Positions 8,227 to 16,239 are shown, counted from the stretch's first letter. The stretch: DNA of 33,879 bases from Pelagicoccus sp. (GCA_028284635.1 JANQRJ010000017.1:1-33879), one strand, 5' to 3'. A program made the numbers and translations. Notes: a model not told the origin generated them from the sequence alone.

Positions 8227-11200
8227 ACCAGCGCCCCCACGTCCTACCTTTGCCGCCAGCTTTGGAAACGACAAGCAAGCTGCCTGGGAACGCGGGCAGC
8301 TCGTCCGCAACAACATCGGACACTGAAATGCGGGCGAGCCGCCCGCGTTCCCAGGATACCCTCATCCTCGCGGCCCACGCCGCTCTCACCCGTGCCCACC
8401 AGGAGCATGTACAAGCTTTGCAAGAAGCCCAAAGCGCCTTCGATTCCTTTAACCTCTCCCTCCAGCAAACCGCCCTGGAGCTGGCAACCGGCTCTCCCCA
8501 CGCAGCCGAAGTCGATAGACCCTTGATTTCAACCACCTCTCCAAAGTCTATCGACTTCGGCTACAAGTCTGAAGAACCTATCGCCCCCGCATTTCCCAAA
8601 ACCGCCATTGACGCCTTCCGTCACGGAGATCCCGTGGCGTGCTTCGGCGAGGAACTGGCCGACGCGATCTGCCACACCCGCACGCCTCGCCTCTACGCGC
8701 CCGAGAGCCACGCGCTCGCCCAAGTTCTTTCCATCGATCCCCAAGGCGGCAATCATAGACTCGGATCTATCGCTATCGAGATCGCGGCAAACCAGGACCC
8801 GGAAACCGCCGCCCTGCAAGCCCTCTCCCTCTACCTCGCCTACCAAAAGGAAACTATCCGCCGAGACGGTTGGCTCTTCGAAAAACTGCTAGAGCGAGAC
8901 AGCGATACCCAGAGTATCAAAGGTAGGGACCGATCGCCGAGCGGTCCGCAGAGTACAGATACAACAAAGGGATCTTGCAACGCGGACCGCTCGGCGATCG
9001 GTCCCTACCAAAACGAAAGCGCATCTCTCCCCAGATCAGAAAACCCCCAACAAGCCCACATCCACATCACCTCTCTCTACAAGGACGAGGATCAGCCCTG
9101 CATCACCGCCCGAGTCTCCGTGCCCCAGGTTGGCATCGATTTCCCAACAGGCCTCAAGCTCGCCGTCGCCTATCCGCTCACCTCGTTCCCCGAGCTCGTA
9201 TCCAATCTGCCAGACACGCGACCGGTTGCCAGTCTGCAAGGCCTGACCTTCGATCAGGCCTCGACCATCGCCTGCTCCCTCGGCGAGCCTGCAAAAGCCT
9301 TCGGCCCCGCCTTCATCCACTTCAAGAACGGTCGATCGCCACGTTTGCCCTCCCCTCCCTACAACTGCTGCACCCGTATCACAAAACTGGATGCGAACTT
9401 CGCCTCCATGGAAACCGGATCTTCCGTCGAGTTCCTCTTCGATATCGCCAGCGACCCCTGGTACTTCCAGGAAAACGACCAGACCACCATGCCTATCGCG
9501 ATCCTGCTGGAAGCCGCTTTGCAGCCCTGCGGCTGGCTCAGCACCTTCCTCCTAGAGAAGGAGGCCGCCACCTGGGAACCCCTGTTTCGCAACCTCGACG
9601 GCAACTGCCGTTTTCCTCGACCCGTCACGCCCAACGACGAAACCATCGTCACGCGAATCACCCAGTCCATGATCGCCAAGGTCAGCGAGCAGGTGATCGT
9701 GAAGTGCGAGATCGAATGCCGCTCGAAAGGCGAAATCGTCATGCAAGGCGATTCCACCTTCGGCTTCTTCACCCAAGCGGCTCTGGACAAACAGGGCGGC
9801 TTCCCGCCCAGCGGGAAGGAAATCGAGATTCTAAACGCCCCAGGCAAGGTCGACTACCTGCTCGCGGATCGAGAAAGCGACCTGCGCCAACGATTCGGCT
9901 ACAAGCTACCGGTGGACAAATTGCGACGCATACACCGTATCACTGATTTCGATACGAAAGGAGGAAAATTCGGCAAAGGCTACATGCGCGGCGAAAATCC
10001 AGTCTCCCGAGCGGACTGGGTTTTCAAAGCCCACTTCTATCGCGACCCCGTGCAGCCAGGATCGATTGGCATCGAAGCCCTCTGCCAGCTTCTCAAGCTC
10101 TATGCCCTCGAGCTATCTCCTCCCCAGACAGGCAGCGCGCCCGTATTCGAGACCCCGCTGCCGGACCTCGAGGTGAAATGGGCTTACCGCGGCCAGGTCC
10201 TGCCTCACAACAAGATGGCCGTCTTCGAAGCGCACATCGAGTCAGTCGAGCAGAGCGAGCGCGGTCTCGCTGTGATTGCCGAAGGCTCGCTTTGGGCCGA
10301 CGGCGTCAAACTCTACAGCGTGAACAACCTCAGTCTCAGGCTTCGCTTCGAAGCGCTGCCAGACGAAAAGCGAAGAAAAGCCTTCGCTAGGCAACACGGC
10401 CTTTCCGAAGCCGGTCTGCGTTGGCAACCGATTCTTCGCCAGTGGGACAACCTTCCCTTCAACCCCACGGCAAAAGGCCAGACGCAAAGCCTCGATGCCG
10501 ATGCCCTGCGACGGGCTATGAATCGGCGCTTTGGATACAAGACAAGCGCTCTTCGGGACGTTATGACCGGCTTGATCGCCCGCTTTGTCGATGCGGTGAT
10601 CATCGAATCGCCGGAAGCCTTCGAAAGGACGAAAGGCAAGCCCGCTCTCTATCTGGCCAATCACCAGATCGGCATCGAGTCCGTATTGTTCAACATCTTC
10701 GCCAGCATTCTTGGCAAGACTGACTGTCGAATCATTTCCAAGGAAGAGCACCGTCAATCCACTTTCGGAGCTCTTAATAAACTCATCGAAAGCGAAATCG
10801 GATTCGATTCCCTCTTCTACTTCGACCGGGCCAATCAACAGGCCATGTTCGATATTCTGGATACGTACAAGATCGAGACCTCCACCCGACCCTACTCTCT
10901 CTTCGCTCACGCCAGTGGCACGCGTTCCCTACAGAAGCTCAATCCCCTGAAAACAGTCAGCTCCGCCCTCACCGATCTGGCGATCAAGCGAAAACTGCCG
11001 ATCATACCCGTCAGATTCGGCCACGGACTGCCAAGCAAACCAGTACCCCAACGCCTGGAATTTCCCTACCAATACGGAAAGCAACGCTACTACGTCGGCA
11101 CACCCATCGCCTCGGACGAACTTGCTAAACTCAACCTCAAGCAGCGCGCCGAACGCATCTGCGCCGCCGTCAACGAACTCGGCCCCAAGCCAGCAAAGGA

Positions 11201-11462
11201 ATCCCTCATTCCCACAGAGCAACCCTTCCGCAAGACCGTGGAAAGAATCCGTGAAACCCTGAACCTCGCCGAACTGCCCACCACCTTCATCGCCACCCTA
11301 TTCGCCTACGATCAACCCTGCGACGAGTCGAAGAAGCTGATTTCCTGGATGCAAAGCGGTATGCCGAAAAAACGATTCGCCGAATTCAACCCCGAGACCC
11401 AATCTCTGATAAAGCTGCTTTCTTTAACCGCGAATGGACGCTATTGCACACGAATACAATAG
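8223..11462 (+). CDS. Pfa-type dehydratase-dehydratase-acyltransferase (DH-DH-AGPAT) protein
   Basis: GTG at 8223 overlaps the KR-DH stop (GTGA), with AAGGAG at 8206-8211, 11 bases upstream; this gives 1,079 residues. A helical N-terminal segment (about 46-95) precedes two FabA-like hotdog domains as in the C-terminal half of PfaC. DH1 is around 411-440 (DPWYF...MPIAILLEAALQP), with Asn418 where FabA has its catalytic His. DH2 has His604 in HFYRDPVQPG, and Glu618 where FabA has Asp84. A PlsC/AGPAT-like acyltransferase occupies about 770-1040: NHQIGIE (813-819), then SGTRS (898-902) where EGTRS is usual, then IIPVRFGHG. The layout equals myxobacterial Pfa3 minus its N-terminal KS-CLF-AT. The acyltransferase could release the finished chain onto a glycerolipid acceptor. 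Palindromic elements are translated at residues 21-45 and 234-263, and the last residues come from another repeat. Confidence 0.9.
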   Translation: MNQRPHVLPLPPALETTSKLPGNAGSSSATTSDTEMRASRPRSQDTLILAAHAALTRAHQEHVQALQEAQSAFDSFNLSLQQTALELATGSPHAAEVDRPLISTTSPKSIDFGYKSEEPIAPAFPKTAIDAFRHGDPVACFGEELADAICHTRTPRLYAPESHALAQVLSIDPQGGNHRLGSIAIEIAANQDPETAALQALSLYLAYQKETIRRDGWLFEKLLERDSDTQSIKGRDRSPSGPQSTDTTKGSCNADRSAIGPYQNESASLPRSENPQQAHIHITSLYKDEDQPCITARVSVPQVGIDFPTGLKLAVAYPLTSFPELVSNLPDTRPVASLQGLTFDQASTIACSLGEPAKAFGPAFIHFKNGRSPRLPSPPYNCCTRITKLDANFASMETGSSVEFLFDIASDPWYFQENDQTTMPIAILLEAALQPCGWLSTFLLEKEAATWEPLFRNLDGNCRFPRPVTPNDETIVTRITQSMIAKVSEQVIVKCEIECRSKGEIVMQGDSTFGFFTQAALDKQGGFPPSGKEIEILNAPGKVDYLLADRESDLRQRFGYKLPVDKLRRIHRITDFDTKGGKFGKGYMRGENPVSRADWVFKAHFYRDPVQPGSIGIEALCQLLKLYALELSPPQTGSAPVFETPLPDLEVKWAYRGQVLPHNKMAVFEAHIESVEQSERGLAVIAEGSLWADGVKLYSVNNLSLRLRFEALPDEKRRKAFARQHGLSEAGLRWQPILRQWDNLPFNPTAKGQTQSLDADALRRAMNRRFGYKTSALRDVMTGLIARFVDAVIIESPEAFERTKGKPALYLANHQIGIESVLFNIFASILGKTDCRIISKEEHRQSTFGALNKLIESEIGFDSLFYFDRANQQAMFDILDTYKIETSTRPYSLFAHASGTRSLQKLNPLKTVSSALTDLAIKRKLPIIPVRFGHGLPSKPVPQRLEFPYQYGKQRYYVGTPIASDELAKLNLKQRAERICAAVNELGPKPAKESLIPTEQPFRKTVERIRETLNLAELPTTFIATLFAYDQPCDESKKLISWMQSGMPKKRFAEFNPETQSLIKLLSLTANGRYCTRIQ
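8283..8355. repeat. Palindromic element B, at the N-terminus of the DH-DH-AGPAT gene
   Basis: Arms of 27 bp (8283-8309 and 8329-8355) match at 25 positions around a 19-base loop. The outer end reads CCTGGGAACGCGGGC. The element is translated as residues 21-45 between the GTG start and the helical segment. An ATG inside the right arm (8328-8330) could serve as an alternative start, which would mean that the element supplies the start codon. Confidence 0.88.
8922..9009. repeat. Palindromic element C, in frame inside the DH-DH-AGPAT gene
   Basis: Two 28-bp arms (8922-8949 and 8982-9009) are perfectly complementary around a 32-base loop. The outer end reads GGTAGGGACCGATCGCCGAG. The same arm lies between genes at 16128-16202. 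It is translated as residues 234-263, a Ser/Asp/Gly-rich stretch between the N-terminal region and the first hotdog domain. No stop codon arises and the frame is kept. Confidence 0.93.
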
Positions 11463-11510
11463 GATTAACTCTGTGTCCTTATTCGCGTCTATTAGCGTCC
11501 ATTCGCGGTT
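11426..11510. repeat. Inverted repeat spanning the end of the DH-DH-AGPAT gene
   Basis: AACCGCGAATGGACGCTA (11426-11443) and its exact complement (11493-11510) form 18-bp arms. The inner sequence is made of related degenerate units (CGAATACAA, TTATTCGCGTC). The stop codon at 11460-11462 lies in the loop, so about the last 12 residues of the protein (from around LTANGRY) derive from the repeat. It may also act as a hairpin before the phosphatidyltransferase gene. Confidence 0.85.
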
Positions 11511-11527
11511 GAAAACCACTCTCTAAC

Positions 11528-12085
11528 ATGACCCCACCTTGGCGCTACCTCATCCCCAACGGCATGACCTTTCTGGTCAACGTTCTCGCTCTAGCCAGCC
11601 TCTATATCGCCTATGCTCACCAGGATCGTCGGGCTGCTATTTTGCTGTTGGCAGCTGGCGCTCTCGACGCTTGCGATGGCGTGGTAGCCCGCAAACTCGA
11701 AGCTCAAAGCCGCTTTGGCAATATCTACGACAGCATGTCGGATCTACTGGCCTTTGGCGTAGCCCCCGCTCTATCTCTTTTCTTCCTCGATTTGCTGCAT
11801 CCGCTCGTAACAGGATTCTACATACTGGCCATCCAATTGCGCCTTACCCGCTACTCCGCTGCTCCGGAAAGCGAAACTGCTGGAAGCTACTTCCGTGGCC
11901 TAGCCTCTCCAGACGCCGTATACATGGGAATCCTCTTCGGCCTCATCCCGTATTCGAACTTCAATTACGGATTTTCGGCAGTCGCCCTGTTCGCCATTTA
12001 CCCCGGCAAACTCTGGCCCAAAGGTTTGAGAATTCCTAAACTGATCGTAGCAGCTCTGACCATGTGGGCTTTTCTAGCCATCTGA
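11528..12085 (+). CDS. pssA: CDP-alcohol phosphatidyltransferase, PssA-like
   Basis: This 185-residue membrane protein carries a complete CDP-alcohol phosphotransferase signature: DG(2)AR(8)G(3)D(3)D, seen as DGVVARKLEAQSRFGNIYDS followed by MSD. The family moves a phosphatidyl group from CDP-diacylglycerol to an alcohol. The N-terminus (IPNGMTFLVNVLA) resembles CDP-diacylglycerol-serine O-phosphatidyltransferase, so serine is the likely acceptor; other acceptors cannot be excluded. About six hydrophobic segments are visible. It lies 65 bases after the acyltransferase gene, on the same strand, so it may be co-transcribed with the synthase. CdsA, which makes its substrate, is encoded nearby on the other strand. 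No Shine-Dalgarno is evident. Confidence 0.85.
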   Translation: MTPPWRYLIPNGMTFLVNVLALASLYIAYAHQDRRAAILLLAAGALDACDGVVARKLEAQSRFGNIYDSMSDLLAFGVAPALSLFFLDLLHPLVTGFYILAIQLRLTRYSAAPESETAGSYFRGLASPDAVYMGILFGLIPYSNFNYGFSAVALFAIYPGKLWPKGLRIPKLIVAALTMWAFLAI

Positions 12086-12090
12086 GTTCT

Positions 12091-12177
12091 TTGCCCACAG
12101 ATCGCACAGATCCTCACAGATATCACACCCGCTTTCACTGAAGATCATCTGTGAAAATCTGTGCGATCTGTGGGCAA
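12091..12177. terminator. Inverted repeat between convergent genes, possible bidirectional terminator
   Basis: Arms of 31 bp (12091-12121 and 12147-12177) match at 29 positions around a 25-base loop. Each arm is built from the iterated unit CACAGAT. The repeat fills the gap between the phosphatidyltransferase (plus) and the MFS transporter (minus). Its position fits transcription termination in both directions. No T-run follows, so it may simply be another dispersed repeat. Confidence 0.7.
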
Positions 12178-12181
12178 GACT

Positions 12182-13372
12182 TCACGCCCTCCTCATACGC
12201 CTGAAAACAAAAATGCAAAGCAGAAAGACCGCTACCACGACCATTCCAATCCAACGGCCGGCCACCACCGTGCCTTCCATCTTCGAGAGCGAGCCGGCAA
12301 TGAGTCCTCCCAGGCTCGGAGCGCCGCCCATTATAATGGCGAAAACGCTGAAGGCGCCTCCTCGCTGCTCGGGTTTGGCCTGACGCTGCACGATCACCAA
12401 AATCAAGGCGCTGCTGACCCCCATCATCAGACCGCAGACGAAGAAGAGCAGCACCGCAACGGTCACCGAGGCATAGCTCATCCAAAAGATGGATACGCCA
12501 GCAAGAATAGCGGACCCGATTGTCGCCAAGCCATGACGTCCCTCGAAATCGATCCGCAGAACGCTGAAGGCTCCGATCACCAGACCGGTACCGCCGAAAC
12601 TCAAAGCCAGCCCTACTTGCATGGGCGAAAAGCCAAGCGCTCCACTCATGAAGTCGGGAGCCAGGACTTCGATTGGGCCGGTCAAGCCGATGCTTAAGAG
12701 AAGCGCCACCAGAAAAGTCTGCCCCAACAAGCGATTGCCCGCGATGTAGGAAAAAAGCGTCCCTAGACCTTCTTTGAAAGTCACGCTTTCCCGCGACAAT
12801 TTCGCCTGGTTCTCCCACTTCACGCGCGTGGCCAAAACGAAAGACGAAGCGCTGAGAACGGCCAACGATAGGAACAGCCACGGCCAATCGAACTTCAGCC
12901 GCAGCGCGCCGACGAACAATGGAGCATAGGCCAGAGAAACGGTCGCCAGCGCATTCACCCAGATGGTGGAACGTTCCGCTCGCTCCGGCCCTACCACCTC
13001 GGGAAGAATGGCCAAAAAAGCCGGATACTGGACTGTGTAGGAAGTACCGTAGATCAAAATAATCCCCCCCAGAAACACGCCTACGCGCAGCTGGGCAACC
13101 CCGCTCGCCATGTATTCTTCGAACAAGTACAAGCCTCCGAAAAGAACTATTGGACAAAGCAGACTCCACATCAGGAGGCGGAGCTTGGGAAGGCGGTCCA
13201 CCAGATGTCCGCTAAACAGCCCCACTGCAAGATAGGGAGCGAAAAGGCAAAAGTAGAAGATGCCCGCCCACTGCCCGCCACCCATCTTCTCGAAGCCATA
13301 GACGATCGCCATGAAGCCGAACATCCGCCGACACAGCGAGCCGAGAAAAAAGGACGCGTAGAAGCAGCTCAT
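12182..13372 (-). CDS. MFS transporter
   Basis: A 396-residue polytopic membrane protein with about 12 hydrophobic segments and a cytoplasmic loop in the middle (WENQAKLSRESVTFKEGLG). The loop between segments 2 and 3 reads GHLVDRLPKLR, the usual MFS motif position. It resembles the MFS_3/EntS-like branch; the substrate cannot be read from the sequence. Its start codon overlaps the cdsA stop (ATGA at 13369-13372), so the two are translationally coupled. Coupling to a phospholipid enzyme makes a lipid-related cargo conceivable, but that is only context. Confidence 0.85.
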   Translation of the reverse strand: MSCFYASFFLGSLCRRMFGFMAIVYGFEKMGGGQWAGIFYFCLFAPYLAVGLFSGHLVDRLPKLRLLMWSLLCPIVLFGGLYLFEEYMASGVAQLRVGVFLGGIILIYGTSYTVQYPAFLAILPEVVGPERAERSTIWVNALATVSLAYAPLFVGALRLKFDWPWLFLSLAVLSASSFVLATRVKWENQAKLSRESVTFKEGLGTLFSYIAGNRLLGQTFLVALLLSIGLTGPIEVLAPDFMSGALGFSPMQVGLALSFGGTGLVIGAFSVLRIDFEGRHGLATIGSAILAGVSIFWMSYASVTVAVLLFFVCGLMMGVSSALILVIVQRQAKPEQRGGAFSVFAIIMGGAPSLGGLIAGSLSKMEGTVVAGRWIGMVVVAVFLLCIFVFRRMRRA

Positions 13373-14115
13373 CGAGATAGAAGATAGATGAAACAGAATG
13401 CAGGCCCAGCCGCCAAGCTGCTATCGAAGCGATCGAGTATCCCGCCATGTCCTGGCAGAATCGTACCAAAATCCTTGATACCGAGTCGCCGCTTGGCCAA
13501 AGAAGCCAGCAGGTCGCCCAGTTGAGCGAAAAAGCTGATCGCCACGGCAAAGAACAGTAGCAAAGGCAAAGAGAATTCCAAACCTAGGGCGTACTCGAAG
13601 AGAGCCGCCAAGGCTATCGTGACTGGTATCACTCCTATGCTGCCCTCCACCGTCTTTCCTGGGCTGATGCTCGGAGCTAGTTTCGTTTTTCCAAAGAGCT
13701 TTCCACAGAAATATGCCGCCGTATCCGAAATGTTGATCAGAAAAAAGGCGAACACGCACAAGGCCGCGCCCTGCGGCTGGACACGCAAAACCGCGAACGC
13801 GAAAAAACCAGCCACCACCCAAAGCAGGCCCGACGACTGCCAAGCGAAACCGTGAGATTTCGTCGCTCGCAACCATTCCCGACCACCGAGAATCGCCAGG
13901 AGCAGTAGTGAAAAAAACGATACGGCGCTCGGCAAGGCGAAAGCCAGATACATACAGACGTAGATCGCAGCCAAAGTCGCTCCTCGACCTCGATCCACCG
14001 GACGCCCTCTCTTGCCGGCAACTCGACTGATCGACCACATGGCCACCAATAAAGTCAGCATCAAGGCAGGAAAGAAAATGCCCAACTCGTGGATACTGGA
14101 ATCGGAGAACGACAT
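13369..14115 (-). CDS. cdsA: Phosphatidate cytidylyltransferase (CDP-diacylglycerol synthase)
   Basis: The C-terminus carries the CdsA signature: SLAKRRLGIKDFGTILPGHG followed by GILDRFD, with the conserved Lys-Asp and His-Gly-Gly...Asp-Arg-Phe-Asp. The enzyme makes CDP-diacylglycerol from phosphatidic acid and CTP in the inner membrane. NISDTAAYFCGK and SPGKTVEGSIG are further conserved blocks. I start it at 14115 (248 residues, MSFSDSS), just before the first membrane helix. The frame is open to an ATG at 14193, but the extra 26 residues are hydrophilic and neither start has a clear Shine-Dalgarno. It is the first gene of a two-gene operon with the MFS transporter. CdsA usually neighbours uppS/dxr in bacteria; here it does not, so a second copy elsewhere is possible. 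Confidence 0.93.
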   Translation of the reverse strand: MSFSDSSIHELGIFFPALMLTLLVAMWSISRVAGKRGRPVDRGRGATLAAIYVCMYLAFALPSAVSFFSLLLLAILGGREWLRATKSHGFAWQSSGLLWVVAGFFAFAVLRVQPQGAALCVFAFFLINISDTAAYFCGKLFGKTKLAPSISPGKTVEGSIGVIPVTIALAALFEYALGLEFSLPLLLFFAVAISFFAQLGDLLASLAKRRLGIKDFGTILPGHGGILDRFDSSLAAGPAFCFIYLLSR

Positions 14116-14193
14116 CGGAGGACAAGAGGAAAGGAGAAAGCGGTTACGAGAATAGTCGGAAGCAAAATCATTAAGGGCAAAATCATTTCGCAA

Positions 14194-14527
14194 GCGAATC
14201 GATCGAGCTTTCTCGCGGAGCGACGAGCTGCTCTGGAAAACGGGTGCGATTGAAGCCGGTGGGGTTCCCGAGAATCAGATCACTTTCACTAAAACGCACC
14301 CGCAAACTCGGAGGTTCGATCTTTTTGCTAGGCGAAGCAGGGGCTTTGCGCTAAGCCTCCGCCCTTTCATACGGCGTCTTCTGATCGACGCTGGCTATGC
14401 GCCGACAGGAAACGACTTTTTTTCGGAACGCCTAGCGCTCAACAACAGGCCAGACCATGGCCTCCCGAAGTCGCCTGATCGGACCCGTCGCGAGACGCGG
14501 CCAGCGACTTTTCATACCAAGAAAACT
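14194..14527. other. Intergenic region between divergent cdsA and the helicase gene
   Basis: No gene or RNA was recognised in these 334 bases, which must hold the promoters of both flanking transcription units. CGGGTGCG (14241-14248) and CGCACCCG (14295-14302) are complementary and could form a long-loop hairpin. A T7 run occurs near 14418-14424. DEAD-box helicase genes often have long regulated leaders, so the roughly 300 bases upstream of 14528 may be transcribed; nothing here proves it. Confidence 0.4.
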
Positions 14528-15904
14528 ATGCCATTCGCAAAACTCGGGCTTCGCCCGGAACTCGCCGCCGCTGTCGCCAAGAAGGGCTACGCCGAACCTT
14601 CTCCCATTCAGGCCCGCGCCATCCCCGCCGTTTTAGAGGGCCGCGACGTTCTAGGCGGCGCCCAAACCGGTACGGGCAAGACGGCGGCATTCGGGCTGCC
14701 GCTTCTCCAGCGCCTGGCCGCTTCGGAGTTTCGCAGCAAACGGCCTCGGGCGCTGATTCTCGCCCCTACTCGCGAGCTCGCCGCCCAAGTCCACCAAAGT
14801 CTCGTCGACTACGGCAAAGGGTTGAAACTCCGCTCCGCTGTCATCTTTGGGGGCGTTGGTTTCAATCCGCAGATCAGCGCTCTTCGTCGCGGACTCGATA
14901 TCGTAGTGGCTACGCCAGGCCGCTTGCTTGACCTTTGCCAACAGGGCGAGGCAAAGCTCTCCGCCGTAGAGATGCTGGTGCTGGACGAAGCCGACCGCAT
15001 GCTGGACATGGGCTTCATCCACGACATCAAGAAGATCCTCAAACACCTGCCGGAGAAGCGGCAGAACCTCTTCTTCTCCGCCACCTATTCGAACGAGGTC
15101 AAACGACTCGCCGACTCCATGCTGCGCAACCCGGTCGAAGTGGAGGTCGCTGCTCGTAACTCCACGGCCGAGCGTGTCGACCAGGAGGCCTACGAGGTCG
15201 GACAGAAAGCGAAACGGGAAACGCTGTCCAAGATGATCAAGGAAGGCGACTGGAGCCAGGTACTGGTCTTCACCCGCACCAAGCACGGAGCCAATCGCCT
15301 GGCAACCCAGCTCGACAAGGACGGCATCACCGCCATGGCAATCCACGGCAACAAGAGCCAGTCAGCTCGCGAGCGAGCCCTGGCCAGCTTCAAGGCAAAC
15401 GATATTCGCGTCTTGGTGGCGACCGACATCGCGGCGCGCGGGCTGGATATCGCCTCCCTACCCTACGTGGTGAACTTCGAGCTGCCGAACGTACCGGAGG
15501 ACTACGTGCACCGCATTGGCCGCACGGGACGCGCAGGCAAAGCGGGCAAGGCCATCTCGTTGGTATGCGAAGCCGAGGAGGAGTACCTTTGGGACATCGA
15601 GAAGCTGCTGAAACGGCGAATCCCTCTCTACCGTATCGACCGCAGGGGCGAGCGCGTGAAGGTGGAGGAGGACAGCCGACCAAATCGACGGCCTGTATCC
15701 AAAAAACCCGCGCAACAGAATCGCGGAGGCGGTGGGCGACGGGGACCAGGCGGTGGCGGCAGCGGCAAGGCTCGGCGGCCAAACCGTCAGGGCAAGCGCC
15801 AGCGCGGCTCAGGCAAGCCTGCGGAGCAGCGCTCGTCGGCCAACCCAACGCCAGCCGCGACCTCTAGCCGACCAAAACGCTGGAGTAACCGAGGCAGGAG
15901 CTAG
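14528..15904 (+). CDS. rhlE: DEAD-box ATP-dependent RNA helicase, RhlE-like
   Basis: All superfamily 2 motifs are present: Q motif region near 23-28; AQTGTGKT (45-52); PTRELAAQ (80-87); [12 protein letters not shown] (153-156); SAT (184-186); [24 protein letters not shown]; and [11 protein letters not shown]. The enzyme unwinds RNA duplexes in ribosome assembly, decay or cold adaptation. The C-terminal 75 residues are a Gly/Arg/Pro/Lys-rich basic tail with RGG-like runs, typical of RhlE and likely to bind RNA without sequence specificity. Length (458) is normal. No Shine-Dalgarno is visible. The stop codon is followed directly by a solo arm of palindromic element A. Confidence 0.93.
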   Translation: MPFAKLGLRPELAAAVAKKGYAEPSPIQARAIPAVLEGRDVLGGAQTGTGKTAAFGLPLLQRLAASEFRSKRPRALILAPTRELAAQVHQSLVDYGKGLKLRSAVIFGGVGFNPQISALRRGLDIVVATPGRLLDLCQQGEAKLSAVEMLVLDEADRMLDMGFIHDIKKILKHLPEKRQNLFFSATYSNEVKRLADSMLRNPVEVEVAARNSTAERVDQEAYEVGQKAKRETLSKMIKEGDWSQVLVFTRTKHGANRLATQLDKDGITAMAIHGNKSQSARERALASFKANDIRVLVATDIAARGLDIASLPYVVNFELPNVPEDYVHRIGRTGRAGKAGKAISLVCEAEEEYLWDIEKLLKRRIPLYRIDRRGERVKVEEDSRPNRRPVSKKPAQQNRGGGGRRGPGGGGSGKARRPNRQGKRQRGSGKPAEQRSSANPTPAATSSRPKRWSNRGRS

Positions 15905-15905
15905 A

Positions 15906-15922
15906 GAAGCTCCGCGCTACGG
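15906..15922. repeat. Solo arm of palindromic element A
   Basis: GAAGCTCCGCGCTACGG is identical to the outer part of the right arm of element A at 6500-6529 and of the element ending at 29410. No matching left arm lies nearby, so this is a half-element or decayed copy placed directly after the helicase stop codon. Confidence 0.6.
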
Positions 15923-15946
15923 CTTCGCAGCTTTCCGGATACGAAG

Positions 15947-15976
15947 AAGCCTCTCGAATCGAAATCCGAGAGGCTT
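15947..15976 (-). terminator. Hairpin after tRNA-Gly, likely terminator
   Basis: AAGCCTCTCG (15947-15956) and CGAGAGGCTT (15967-15976) form a perfect 10-bp stem with a 10-base loop. It starts seven bases beyond the tRNA-Gly 3' end on the minus strand. The minus-strand transcript continues as CTTCG after the stem, so there is only a weak U-run. It could also end the plus-strand helicase transcript. Confidence 0.6.
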
Positions 15977-15982
15977 GGAAAG

Positions 15983-16058
<76 letters not shown>

Positions 16059-16127
16059 TTGTTGAAAGAGGTGGCCAGAATCCACCTCAGACTACCCAAG
16101 TCAACAGAATTCTTGGAGCCGATTGAA

Positions 16128-16228
16128 GGTAGGGACCGATCGCCGAGCGGTCCGCTTTGCAGGATCCATTCTTCGCGGCTCGCTCGGCGATCGAGCCCTA
16201 CCTTCCGCGTTCTCACGAACGCGGCTAC
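16128..16228. repeat. Intergenic palindromic elements (C-type arms plus a 26-bp repeat)
   Basis: 16128-16155 is identical to the left arm of element C (8922-8949). Its partner 16175-16202 matches at 24 of 28 positions. The loop contains, on the minus strand, GATCCTGCAA as in element A, which ties arms and loops together as one modular family. It is followed by 16203-16228, a 26-base unit containing CCGCGTTCTCACGAACGCGG that recurs identically at 31615-31640. The group sits between tRNA-Gly and the end of the response-regulator gene. Confidence 0.88.
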
Positions 16229-16239
16229 GCGTTCGTCGT

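Noticed and set aside
12182-13372. MFS protein as the lysophospholipid flippase LplT
   Set aside because: Context with cdsA is suggestive, but no LplT-specific feature was recognised; it is kept as a general MFS transporter.
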